A stretch of DNA of 15,854 nt from Deltaproteobacteria bacterium (GTDB lineage Bacteria > Desulfobacterota > Syntrophia > Syntrophales > UBA2210), in the NCBI GenBank assembly GCA_016935875.1, contig JAFGQD010000039.1:1-15854 (forward strand). Direction: 5' to 3'. This document shows, in pieces, positions 6,462-13,406 of the stretch. Under the pieces are notes generated by a model. It had not been told where the DNA came from. It saw only the letters and a program-made list of their open reading frames with translations, and did no database searches. Every line of letters starts with the position of its first letter. Position 1 is the first letter of the stretch. The position numbers and the translations under genes were made by a program.

Positions 6462-7481
6462 TTAACTCTGTTCTTGTGGACCTGAATAGTCATCCAGCTT
6501 TTGAGAGATTTCCCTTATCAGCTCTTTTATTCCTTCCCCCGTAACGGCCGAAATCGGGAAGACGCGGATGCCCCTGTCACTGAAAATGTCCACCTGTTCT
6601 TTCAGCCGTTCTCTTGTGGCGGTCAGGTCGATCTTGTTTATAACCACTATCTGGGGTTTTTCCCGCACAGCGGAGCTGAATGCAAGTTCGTTGTTTATCG
6701 TTTCAAAATCATCCCATGCTCCGGTAAAGGGGTCTTTCGATATGTCGATGATATGGAGCAGTATGGATGTTCTTTCTATATGGCGCAGGAATTTCTGGCC
6801 CAGGCCCGCGCCCAGATGGGCGCCTTCTATAAGACCCGGTATATCCGCGATGACAAATGTCCTGTAATCTCCAATATTGACCACTCCAAGATTGGGTTTC
6901 AGTGTGGTAAAGGGATAGTCCGCTATCTTGGGCCGTGCCGCGGAGACGCTTGATATAAACGTTGACTTGCCCACATTCGGAAAGCCCACGGTCCCCACAT
7001 CGGCGATAAGCTTGAGTTCAAGGCCGACCGTTTTTTCCTCTCCCGGAAGGCCAGTCTGCGCATAGCGAGGCGCCCTGTTTGTGGAGGTCTTGAATCTGGA
7101 GTTTCCCTTTCCCCCGATTCCCCCTCTTGCTATAATTGCCCTCTGTCCGTCTTCGGTCATATCCACCAGCAGTTCGCCCGTCTCCATGTCCCTGATGACT
7201 GTACCCACAGGGACTACGATCTCCACATCGCTGCTGTTTCTGCCTGTCCGATTGCCGCCCTCTCCCGGTCCTCCCCGCTTTGCCACATGATGCTGGTTGA
7301 ACTTCATGTCCAGGAGTGTTCTATGACTGCGGGATGCAACGGCGATGATATCCCCTCCCTTGCCGCCGTCTCCTCCATCGGGACCTCCGCGGGGAACATA
7401 CTTTTCCCTCCTGAAGCTTACGCAACCCTGTCCGCCGTCGCCGGATTTTATATATATCTTTGCTTCGTCAACAAATCTCAT
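6462..7481 (-). CDS. obg: Ribosome-assembly GTPase Obg (CgtA)
   Basis: Obg is an essential GTPase that binds the 50S precursor and links ribosome assembly to nutrient status. The 339-aa protein shows the glycine-rich Obg fold (1-157, with GGDGGKGGD and the KRGGPGEGGNRTGRNS loop) and then the G domain: G1 GFPNVGKST (166-174), switch I YPFTTL (189-194), G3 DIPG (213-216) with IEGAHLGAGLG after it, G4 NKID (282-285) and G5 SAVTG (311-315). The C-terminal tail after the G domain is short. The ATG at 7479-7481 has only a weak SD (GGA, 9 nt upstream). It follows rpmA by 132 nt containing a terminator and a second hairpin, so expression probably depends on read-through. proB follows 28 nt downstream. 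Confidence 0.97.
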   Translation of the reverse strand: MRFVDEAKIYIKSGDGGQGCVSFRREKYVPRGGPDGGDGGKGGDIIAVASRSHRTLLDMKFNQHHVAKRGGPGEGGNRTGRNSSDVEIVVPVGTVIRDMETGELLVDMTEDGQRAIIARGGIGGKGNSRFKTSTNRAPRYAQTGLPGEEKTVGLELKLIADVGTVGFPNVGKSTFISSVSAARPKIADYPFTTLKPNLGVVNIGDYRTFVIADIPGLIEGAHLGAGLGQKFLRHIERTSILLHIIDISKDPFTGAWDDFETINNELAFSSAVREKPQIVVINKIDLTATRERLKEQVDIFSDRGIRVFPISAVTGEGIKELIREISQKLDDYSGPQEQS

Positions 7482-7502
7482 GGAAAATCCAATCAGTACC
7501 CG

Positions 7503-7531
7503 TCCGGAAATAAAAAAGGATTATTCCCGGA
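7503..7531 (-). other. Hairpin directly upstream of the obg start
   Basis: In the minus-strand RNA TCCGGGAATAA (7531-7521) pairs with TTATTTCCGGA (7513-7503): 11 pairs including one G-U, with a 7-nt loop. The G-U pair becomes a C-A mismatch on the opposite strand, so the structure suits the minus-strand transcript. It has no U-tract, ends about 21 nt before the obg ATG and lies just after the rpmA terminator. Possible roles are an RNase processing site, 5'-end protection of an obg mRNA, or control of ribosome access. Confidence 0.5.
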
Positions 7532-7537
7532 TGAAAA

Positions 7538-7572
7538 CAAAAAAGGTGTTAGCCTGCTGGCACTAACACCTT
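7538..7572 (-). terminator. Rho-independent terminator between rpmA and obg
   Basis: On the minus strand AAGGTGTTAG (7572-7563) and CTAACACCTT (7552-7543) form a perfect 10-bp stem with a 10-nt loop, followed by a T run (7544-7539). It lies 42 nt after the rpmA stop codon. This is a standard intrinsic terminator that should end most rplU-rpmA transcripts before obg. Confidence 0.85.
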
Positions 7573-7613
7573 CTTCAAATTATTACCTCAGTAGGGGACA
7601 AGAAGAGAGAACT

Positions 7614-7868
7614 TCAGGAGGCGTACACGCTCACCTTCTTTCTGTCTCTGTCTTTCCTTTCGAACTTCACCGTCCCGTCAATTTTGGAAAAGAGGGTGTA
7701 ATCCTTGCCCATTCCGACATTGTTCCCCGGATGTATCTTTGTGCCCAGCTGACGTGTTATAATAGAACCTGCAGACACGAGCTGTCCGCCGTATACCTTC
7801 ACTCCGCGTCTCTGTGACTGGCTGTCTCTTCCATTACGCGAACTTCCCTGGCCTTTTTTGTGAGCCAT
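7614..7868 (-). CDS. rpmA: 50S ribosomal protein L27
   Basis: L27 is the 84-aa large-subunit protein whose N-terminus reaches the peptidyl-transferase centre. The start MAHKKGQGSSRNGRDSQSQR and the following KVYGGQLVSAGSIITRQLG and HPGNNVGMGKDYTLF blocks are family-typical. It begins directly with MAHKK and lacks the cleavable N-terminal extension found in Firmicutes L27, which agrees with a proteobacterial-type lineage. SD GGAGG lies 8 nt before the ATG. It follows rplU by 14 nt and is followed by an intrinsic terminator. Confidence 0.98.
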   Translation of the reverse strand: MAHKKGQGSSRNGRDSQSQRRGVKVYGGQLVSAGSIITRQLGTKIHPGNNVGMGKDYTLFSKIDGTVKFERKDRDRKKVSVYAS

Positions 7869-7882
7869 TTACCATTCCTCCA

Positions 7883-8194
7883 TTAAAGAACAATTTCTTT
7901 GATCTTCAGATTTGTCAGGTCCTGCCGGTGCCCTGTCTTTTTGCTGTATCCCTTTCTTCTCTTCATCTTAAATACGGTGATCTTGGGACCTCTGATCTGA
8001 GAGACTATCTCGCCGACGACCTTTGCCCCTTCAACAAATGGTGCACCCACCCTGACATCTTCATCTTGAGAAACCAGTAGCACCTCGTCGAAAGAAACCG
8101 TGTCGCCCTTGTCACCCTCAATCTTTTCAAAGCTCAGGATCTCTCCCTCTGAGACTTTGTATTGTTTCCCGCCGGTCTTTATAACTGCGTACAT
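7883..8194 (-). CDS. rplU: 50S ribosomal protein L21
   Basis: L21 is a 103-aa 23S rRNA-binding protein of the large subunit. Its start MYAVIKTGGKQYKV, then GDTVSFDEVLLV, the strand VGAPFVEGAKVVGEIV and the C-terminal basic end (KMKRRKGYSKKTGHRQ, followed by TNLKI) are diagnostic. SD GAGGA lies 8 nt before the ATG. It is first in the operon, with a consensus promoter about 37-64 nt upstream, and is followed after 14 nt by rpmA. Length is normal. Confidence 0.98.
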   Translation of the reverse strand: MYAVIKTGGKQYKVSEGEILSFEKIEGDKGDTVSFDEVLLVSQDEDVRVGAPFVEGAKVVGEIVSQIRGPKITVFKMKRRKGYSKKTGHRQDLTNLKIKEIVL

Positions 8195-8230
8195 AGTTCA
8201 AATCCTCATCAAGTTAAATTGGAATCGCTT

Positions 8231-8258
8231 ATTATAAGAATATCGAGCCGTTTGTCAA
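8231..8258 (-). promoter_or_regulatory. Consensus sigma-70 promoter of rplU-rpmA
   Basis: On the minus strand a perfect -35 TTGACA (8253-8258), a 16-nt spacer and a perfect -10 TATAAT (8231-8236) form the strongest promoter of the window. Transcription should start near 8225, giving a leader of about 30 nt before rplU. High strength fits ribosomal protein genes. Confidence 0.85.
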
Positions 8259-8565
8259 TAAATAAATGACCGATTCTGAATTTTCCGTAACGACTACTCT
8301 TTTTAAGGCTCATACAGAGGAACAGATATACTAATACAGGCGCAAGATCAACAAATATATGGAGATTTGTCCGCCCTTTTGTGCTATAGCGAAGGTAACA
8401 GGTTGTTCTTAAAGGAGATAGAGGCGGATAAGGGGAATAGTTTTGGGGGATCTTGATGCCCCATCTTTTCGAGATTTGTATGGATGTACTATTACACACG
8501 CTCCCATTATCCCGTGGCTGACGGGAAGATTTTAACTTACATACAGATACGAAGGAGGATGAACT
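8259..8565. other. Noncoding region between the rplU promoter and the DUF4412 gene
   Basis: About 300 nt with no supportable coding sequence. On the plus strand there is a possible extended -10, TGCTATAGC (8382-8390), without a good -35. There are also two small hairpins: TGGGG / CCCCA (8444-8448 and 8459-8463, followed by TCTTTT) and TCCCGT / ACGGGA (8510-8515 and 8521-8526, followed by AGATTTT). The promoter candidate could drive the DUF4412 gene with a leader of roughly 170 nt, or a short RNA ending at the first hairpin. Neither can be shown from sequence. An SD, AAGGAGG, precedes the DUF4412 ATG. Confidence 0.35.
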
Positions 8566-9276
8566 ATGGTTATTAAAAAGAAATGGTGGATGTTATACAT
8601 TATTGCCATGTCTGTAATGCTTGTGTCGGCGGGTTCTGTCTACGCCGGCAAGATAACGAGTTTTTCCGCAGACCAGGTGAGCATTGCGCCCGACGGTACG
8701 ATTGCAAACAGCGGTAAGATGTATGTGACCCCCGACAAGGTTCGCATGGAGATGCGTTCCCCGCGGGGCGGAGGCTCTATGATAGTGATTATGCGCCGGG
8801 ACAGCAATCTATATTGGATGCTGAATCCAGACGAAAAGAAATATTTTGAACGACCATTAAATGAAGAAGAATGGGAAAAAATGGCCAAGGGTGCGATCAA
8901 GTCAAAGACCGAAAAAAAGCTGGGGACCGAAACGATCAACGGGTATGCATGTCAAAAGAAGGATGTTGAAATGGTTGTTGAAATCCTGGGATTTAAGAGG
9001 AAAAGCCGCTCTACCGTCTGGATTTCAGAGAAACTGGATCTGCCCATTCGAACCATGACAGAGGACGGGCATGTCACAGAGTTGAGAAACATCAAAAAAG
9101 GAAGCCAGTCCAAGAAACTCTTCGAAGCCCCCGGCGGCTATACGAAGGTTGGCAATATGATGGAACTGTTCGCCGGTTCAGAGGGGGAAGAAAAGGAAGA
9201 AGGCGGCGGAGGACTTGCCCTGCCGAAAGGCCTGACTGACAAACTCAAGGGTCTCAAACTTCCCTTTGGTGACTGA
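8566..9276 (+). CDS. DUF4412-type periplasmic/envelope protein
   Basis: This 236-aa exported protein has a clear Sec signal peptide (MVIKKKWW start, hydrophobic to residue 22, likely cleavage after VYA at 27), with no lipobox cysteine. The body reads as a LolA/LolB-like beta-rich fold of the DUF4412 group. Repeated short strands are followed by the ETINGYACQKKDVEMVVE segment and STVWISEKLDLPIRTMTEDG, the pattern I associate with DUF4412 and outer-membrane lipoprotein-sorting relatives. The family call rests on recalled pattern, not a search. The C-terminus is low-complexity, acidic and glycine-rich (GSEGEEKEEGGGG at about 210-222), then LALPKGLTDKLKGLKLPFGD. The start has an excellent SD, AAGGAGG, 7 nt before the ATG. 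It is a single gene on the opposite strand to both neighbours and probably binds a lipid or other hydrophobic ligand. Confidence 0.7.
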   Translation: MVIKKKWWMLYIIAMSVMLVSAGSVYAGKITSFSADQVSIAPDGTIANSGKMYVTPDKVRMEMRSPRGGGSMIVIMRRDSNLYWMLNPDEKKYFERPLNEEEWEKMAKGAIKSKTEKKLGTETINGYACQKKDVEMVVEILGFKRKSRSTVWISEKLDLPIRTMTEDGHVTELRNIKKGSQSKKLFEAPGGYTKVGNMMELFAGSEGEEKEEGGGGLALPKGLTDKLKGLKLPFGD

Positions 9277-9361
9277 GGCTGAGTTTCATGCCGGCCGATA
9301 AGGGAAAGGCATACGAAAAACCGCGCATGAGACAGTTGCAAGATGCGGGGTTCTTGATCCT

Positions 9362-9375
9362 CCCTTTGCAAAGGG
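9362..9375. repeat. 14-bp perfect palindrome in a convergent intergenic gap
   Basis: CCCTTTGCAAAGGG is fully self-complementary without a loop. It lies 6 bp from the rng stop, in the 104-bp gap between the convergent DUF4412 and rng genes. No T-run follows on either strand, so it is a poor terminator. No other function is evident. Confidence 0.35.
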
Positions 9376-9380
9376 GTCGC

Positions 9381-10898
9381 TCAATTACTCCGCATCGGTA
9401 TAATCTCGAAGTTTTCCTGGTGGAAGCTGTTGTCCGTTTCTACAAGGATCTTTCTGCCCAGTCTTTTTTCCAGGTTCTTCAGTGTATCATTCTCGTTTTC
9501 CAGAAGGAGTTTTGCCACATCAGGATGGACAAGCACACAGAGTGTTTCAGCGATGTCGTAGGCCGCCTCTCTTTCCAGTTCTCTGAAAATCTCGTAACAT
9601 ACACTTGCCCTGGATTTAACTGATCCCCTGCCTGAGCAGTACGGACAGGCTTCGCACATGGTGCCGCTCAGGCTTTTTCTTCTCCTCTGGCGGGTCATTT
9701 CAATCAGACCAAACTCCGATATCTTCTGCACATTGGTCTTGTTCCTGTCCTTTTCCATCTCCGCCTTGAAGGCTTCAAATATCTTTTCCCGGTTTGCCTC
9801 AGTCTCCATGTCGATGAAATCGATGATGATAATGCCGCCTATGTTCCGTATGCGAAGCTGATAGGCTATCTCTCTCACGGCTTCCATGTTTGTCTTGAGG
9901 ATGGTTTCCTCAATGTTTTTCTTGCCCACATATTTGCCGGTGTTTACATCTATCGAGCACAGCGCCTCGGTCTCTTCTATAATGATGTATCCCCCCGACT
10001 TGAGCCATACCTTCTTGTTAAGCATCCTGCTGATATCCAGTTCGATACCGAAAGAGTCGAAGATGGGGATGTTATCCCGGTAAAGATCGATCGAATACTT
10101 CATGAAGGGCATATAACTATCCATGAAATCGATTGCTTTCCGGTATTCTTCTTCTGAATCTATGACAATCCGTTCCACGTCTTCCTTGTAGAGATCACGG
10201 ATCGCGCGCAGGGTCATGTTCAGTTCTCTGTGCACGAGTCCGGGGGCGGCTGTGTGTTCTACCTTTTGCTTGATAGTGTTCCATAGCTTGAAGAGATAGT
10301 CGAAATCACCTTTCAGTTCGTCTTCCTGTTTCCCCTCGCTTGCCGTTCGTGCGATGAAGCCATGCCTTTCGGGGCGCAGTTTTTCTATGATCTCACGCAA
10401 CCGGTCTCTTTCCTGCTCGTCGGTGATCTTTTTTGATATGCCTGTATGGTATGATGTAGGCATGGAGACGATGTTTCTCCCCGCGAGCGATATATGTGTG
10501 GTAACTCTCGAACCTTTGCTCCCCAGTGGATCTTTGGATACTTGGACAAGGATCTCCTGTCCTTCTCTCAATATGTCCTCTATGGGCTGGCTGTATGGTT
10601 CCGGATGTTCCCCCTTTTCATATTCTATGGGATCGTCTCCATTGGTGAAGAAGTTCAGATCGGGAACTTCATTGTAGGTATCCGCCACATACAGAAAAGC
10701 GCTGCGTTCAAGACCGATATCGACAAATGCGGCCTGCATGCCCGGAAGTACTCGAACCACCTTACCCATATATATGTTTCCAGCTATAGACCGCTCATCG
10801 ATCCTCTCCACATAGAAATTCGAGAGCGCGTGATCTTCCAGTATGGCAATCCGTGTTTCATATTCGGTGCAGTTAAGAATGATTTCTTTTGGCATCAT
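9381..10898 (-). CDS. rng: Ribonuclease E/G family endoribonuclease
   Basis: This is a 505-aa single-strand-specific endoribonuclease that matures rRNA and tRNA and decays mRNA; 505 aa fits RNase G or the RNase E catalytic core. Order: an S1 domain (about 37-130, GNIYMGKVVRVLPGMQAAFVDIG) that carries an acidic insert at about 74-108, an RNase H-like and 5'-sensor region, then the catalytic aspartates Asp317 (CSIDVNTGKY) and Asp360 (IIIIDFIDM). The zinc-link CEACPYCSGRG follows, with Cys418 and Cys421, and a small C-terminal domain. There is no long disordered degradosome scaffold. The start is MMPKEI; either of two adjacent ATGs (10898 or 10895) could be used, with AAAGAGA just upstream. It lies 30 nt after the radical SAM gene, in the same operon, an arrangement I know from other bacteria. 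Confidence 0.94.
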   Translation of the reverse strand: MMPKEIILNCTEYETRIAILEDHALSNFYVERIDERSIAGNIYMGKVVRVLPGMQAAFVDIGLERSAFLYVADTYNEVPDLNFFTNGDDPIEYEKGEHPEPYSQPIEDILREGQEILVQVSKDPLGSKGSRVTTHISLAGRNIVSMPTSYHTGISKKITDEQERDRLREIIEKLRPERHGFIARTASEGKQEDELKGDFDYLFKLWNTIKQKVEHTAAPGLVHRELNMTLRAIRDLYKEDVERIVIDSEEEYRKAIDFMDSYMPFMKYSIDLYRDNIPIFDSFGIELDISRMLNKKVWLKSGGYIIIEETEALCSIDVNTGKYVGKKNIEETILKTNMEAVREIAYQLRIRNIGGIIIIDFIDMETEANREKIFEAFKAEMEKDRNKTNVQKISEFGLIEMTRQRRRKSLSGTMCEACPYCSGRGSVKSRASVCYEIFRELEREAAYDIAETLCVLVHPDVAKLLLENENDTLKNLEKRLGRKILVETDNSFHQENFEIIPMRSN

Positions 10899-10928
10899 AT
10901 TCTCTTTCTTTAAGTTTCGGGTTTTGAG

Positions 10929-13406
10929 TTACTCTTTGAAACGGATCCCTGTCTTTATGACCCTTGCTCTTTTCGCGTACTCGTCGTCAAATCCGACAAC
11001 CTGTGTCAGGATCTCCAGAGGCTTGACTCCTCCACGTGGGTCGAACCGCACCGACAGGGAGATCATAGCCTCCTTCACGTCGAGGGCGATGGAAGTTACC
11101 AGGGGGCGTATATCCTTCGCGACGACTGTCCCCTTCCTGTATTTGGATACCATACATATGTCCGATTTGAGAAATTTTTTTATTCGTTCATCCGAAACAG
11201 GGCCGGCGGACGAAATGGGTGCGCCCGGAAGGTATATTTCGTAATCGAATCCTGCTATGAGAATGGACAAGGATGCGGCATAAGGAGGAATTGTCTCGGC
11301 GCTGAGGATTTCTATTCCCGCGGGGAGACAGGGATTCACCCTGCGGATGAAATCTTCCGGGGAACCGTTGTATCCCTGAAGCTGGATGTCCGCGTATTCG
11401 CACAGGCTTTCTACTCCGACCGGAAGGGCGTATGGAAAAGAAATCTTGGGATGGGGGTGGAAACCCTCCGAAAACGCAAATGAGTGGCCACTTATATGTA
11501 TCGCCCGCACGATAGAAGAAGACATGTCCAGGTGCGACAACATGCCGGCCTTTCCCTCCCTGGCAAATTTAATCCTGAGGGATGTGGTCCTTTCACCATG
11601 AGAGGATGTCACCCGTTTATCGGAGGATATAGGGTGTGGTTCTCCGGCTTCGACAATTCTGATATCCCCCGAGCATACCCCGCACCCGTAACATCCGGCG
11701 GATCGACAATCCTCTGTCAGTTCTCCGTCCAGAGATTTCTCATACTCTTCTGCAAGGAACTCTTTTGTAATACCGCAATCAATAGTATTCCAGGGAAGCG
11801 CGTCCTGTGTATCCTTTTCCCCAAGATACTTGTCTGTCTCTATCCCCAGGTTATCTATGGCCCTTTCCCATATATCGAACCGAAACCGGTCACTCCAGCC
11901 GTCGAAGCGGCACCCTGAATGAAAGGCGGCCGCCACGAGTTCTCCTATCTTTTCGTCTCCCCTTGCCAGCAGGCCTTCCAGAAAGCTCATCTCTCGGTCA
12001 TGCCACTTGAGCTTCAGATTTTTGTGCCGGATATTTTTCTTGAAGAAATCCTGTCTTTCCCTTGTTTCGTCGATGGTGATCTGCCGTTGCCACTGGAAAG
12101 GGGTGAAGGCCTTCGGCACAAAGGTGGAGATGCTTACGGTGACCTGACGTCTGTTGTTCCCCTCCCTGAGCACCTTATATGCCAGATCGACGATCCCTTG
12201 GAGATCTTCCTGTGTTTCGGTCGGGAGTCCGATCATAAAATAGAGCTTGATGGATTTCCACCCAGCGTCAAATACACTCCGCGCGGTTGTCAGGAGGGCC
12301 TCTTCGGAGTTTCCCTTGTTTATCACATCCCTCAATCTCTGCGTCCCCGCCTCAGGCGCGAGCGTAAAGCTTGTCTTGCGCACCTTTTTTATCTGCTCGA
12401 TAAGCCTTTTTGTAAGGGTTTCCACCCTCATGGAAGGGAGGGCCATGGCCACCCTTTTCCCATAGTATCGATTCATGAGCGATGTCAGGAGATATTCGAT
12501 GTGGGAATAATCGCCGGAACTGAGGGATAAGAGAGATATTTCGTCATATCCTGTTGAAGAGAGCATGTCCTCCGCCATTTCCTCCAGGGTATCGGTAGAT
12601 CTCTCCCTTACGGGCCTCCAGACCATTCCCGCCTGACAAAAGCGGCATCCGCGGGTGCACCCCCTGGCTATTTCCAGGGTTATCCTGTCGTGGACTGCCT
12701 TGACGAGAGGTACAATCGGCCTCGATGGGCAGCGCCAATTTTCCAGATCCGCTATGACTCTCTTTGTAACCTTTTTTTCTGAGTTGTGCAGGGAAGGGAC
12801 CCAGACCCCCTCAATCTTCGAAAGAAGGCCCAGAAGTTCCGATCGGTTGCAGCCGCTTTCTTTGCCGCTGTTCATCGCGCGGGAGATTTCCAGGATCACC
12901 TCTTCCCCCTCTCCCACTACAAGCGCGTCGAAAAATTGCGCCACCGGCTTGGGGTTGAAAACACAGGGTCCCCCCGCGATTATTATGGGCGCACCTTCCT
13001 TTCTGTCTCTGGAATATATCGGTACGCCGCCCAGATCCAGCATGTTCAGTACGTTGGTGTAGGACAGTTCATACTGCAGCGAAAACCCCACAATATTAAA
13101 TCCGGAAAGGGGAGTGCCCGATTCGAGAGAGGCGAGAGGGATGCCGTGTGCCCTCATCAGGGTCTCCATGTCCGACCAGGGGGCGTAAACCCTCTCAGCC
13201 GCTATCTCCGGTTCATTGTTCAGAATGGAATAGAGAATTTGCAGACCGAGATGCGACATGCCTATTTCGTACGTGTCGGGAAAGGCAAGGGCGAAGGTCA
13301 GACGACATTTTCCCCAGTCCTTCCGTATGGAATTGATCTCCCCCCCTATATATCTGCCCGGTGTTTGAACAAGGGGGAGAAGTTCTTCGATACATGAATA
13401 ATTCAT
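10929..13406 (-). CDS. B12-binding-like radical SAM protein fused to DUF2344 (TIGR03960 + TIGR03936)
   Basis: This 825-aa protein combines an N-terminal B12-binding-like Rossmann domain (about 35-180), a radical SAM core (about 240-460) and a C-terminal DUF2344 / radical-SAM-linked domain (about 606-815). The SAM/4Fe-4S motif is GCTRGCRFC with Cys250, Cys254 and Cys257. ALPSMRVE, TLAPEAGTQRLR and KLYFMIGLPTET are standard strands of this core. I do not see a canonical DxHxxG cobalamin loop. A second cysteine group, Cys567, Cys572, Cys575 and Cys578, lies in the linker before DUF2344. In many bacteria these two parts are separate neighbouring genes; here they are one chain. The function is unestablished, but chromosomal linkage to RNase E/G, L21, L27 and Obg suggests RNA or ribosome modification. 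Its ATG overlaps the mdh stop (TGATG), indicating translational coupling. Confidence 0.9.
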   Translation of the reverse strand: MNYSCIEELLPLVQTPGRYIGGEINSIRKDWGKCRLTFALAFPDTYEIGMSHLGLQILYSILNNEPEIAAERVYAPWSDMETLMRAHGIPLASLESGTPLSGFNIVGFSLQYELSYTNVLNMLDLGGVPIYSRDRKEGAPIIIAGGPCVFNPKPVAQFFDALVVGEGEEVILEISRAMNSGKESGCNRSELLGLLSKIEGVWVPSLHNSEKKVTKRVIADLENWRCPSRPIVPLVKAVHDRITLEIARGCTRGCRFCQAGMVWRPVRERSTDTLEEMAEDMLSSTGYDEISLLSLSSGDYSHIEYLLTSLMNRYYGKRVAMALPSMRVETLTKRLIEQIKKVRKTSFTLAPEAGTQRLRDVINKGNSEEALLTTARSVFDAGWKSIKLYFMIGLPTETQEDLQGIVDLAYKVLREGNNRRQVTVSISTFVPKAFTPFQWQRQITIDETRERQDFFKKNIRHKNLKLKWHDREMSFLEGLLARGDEKIGELVAAAFHSGCRFDGWSDRFRFDIWERAIDNLGIETDKYLGEKDTQDALPWNTIDCGITKEFLAEEYEKSLDGELTEDCRSAGCYGCGVCSGDIRIVEAGEPHPISSDKRVTSSHGERTTSLRIKFAREGKAGMLSHLDMSSSIVRAIHISGHSFAFSEGFHPHPKISFPYALPVGVESLCEYADIQLQGYNGSPEDFIRRVNPCLPAGIEILSAETIPPYAASLSILIAGFDYEIYLPGAPISSAGPVSDERIKKFLKSDICMVSKYRKGTVVAKDIRPLVTSIALDVKEAMISLSVRFDPRGGVKPLEILTQVVGFDDEYAKRARVIKTGIRFKE

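Noticed and set aside
6434..6493. Upstream ATG that would extend ProB by 20 residues
   Set aside because: The extension overlaps the end of obg and is atypical for ProB, whereas the ATG at 6433 has a well-spaced SD and gives normal length.
8209..8499. A 96-codon minus-strand ORF upstream of rplU
   Set aside because: It reads through the consensus rplU promoter, has no good SD and its product looks like random noncoding translation.
8510..8533. Hairpin TCCCGT-GGCTG-ACGGGA followed by AGATTTT as a terminator
   Set aside because: The stem is only 6 bp, the T-run is interrupted, and it sits 33 nt before a gene with no gene upstream on that strand to terminate. It was kept only as a note in the noncoding-region entry.
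12786..13397. A 203-codon plus-strand ORF opposite the radical SAM gene
   Set aside because: It lies antisense to a conserved domain of the fusion protein, with no motifs of its own.
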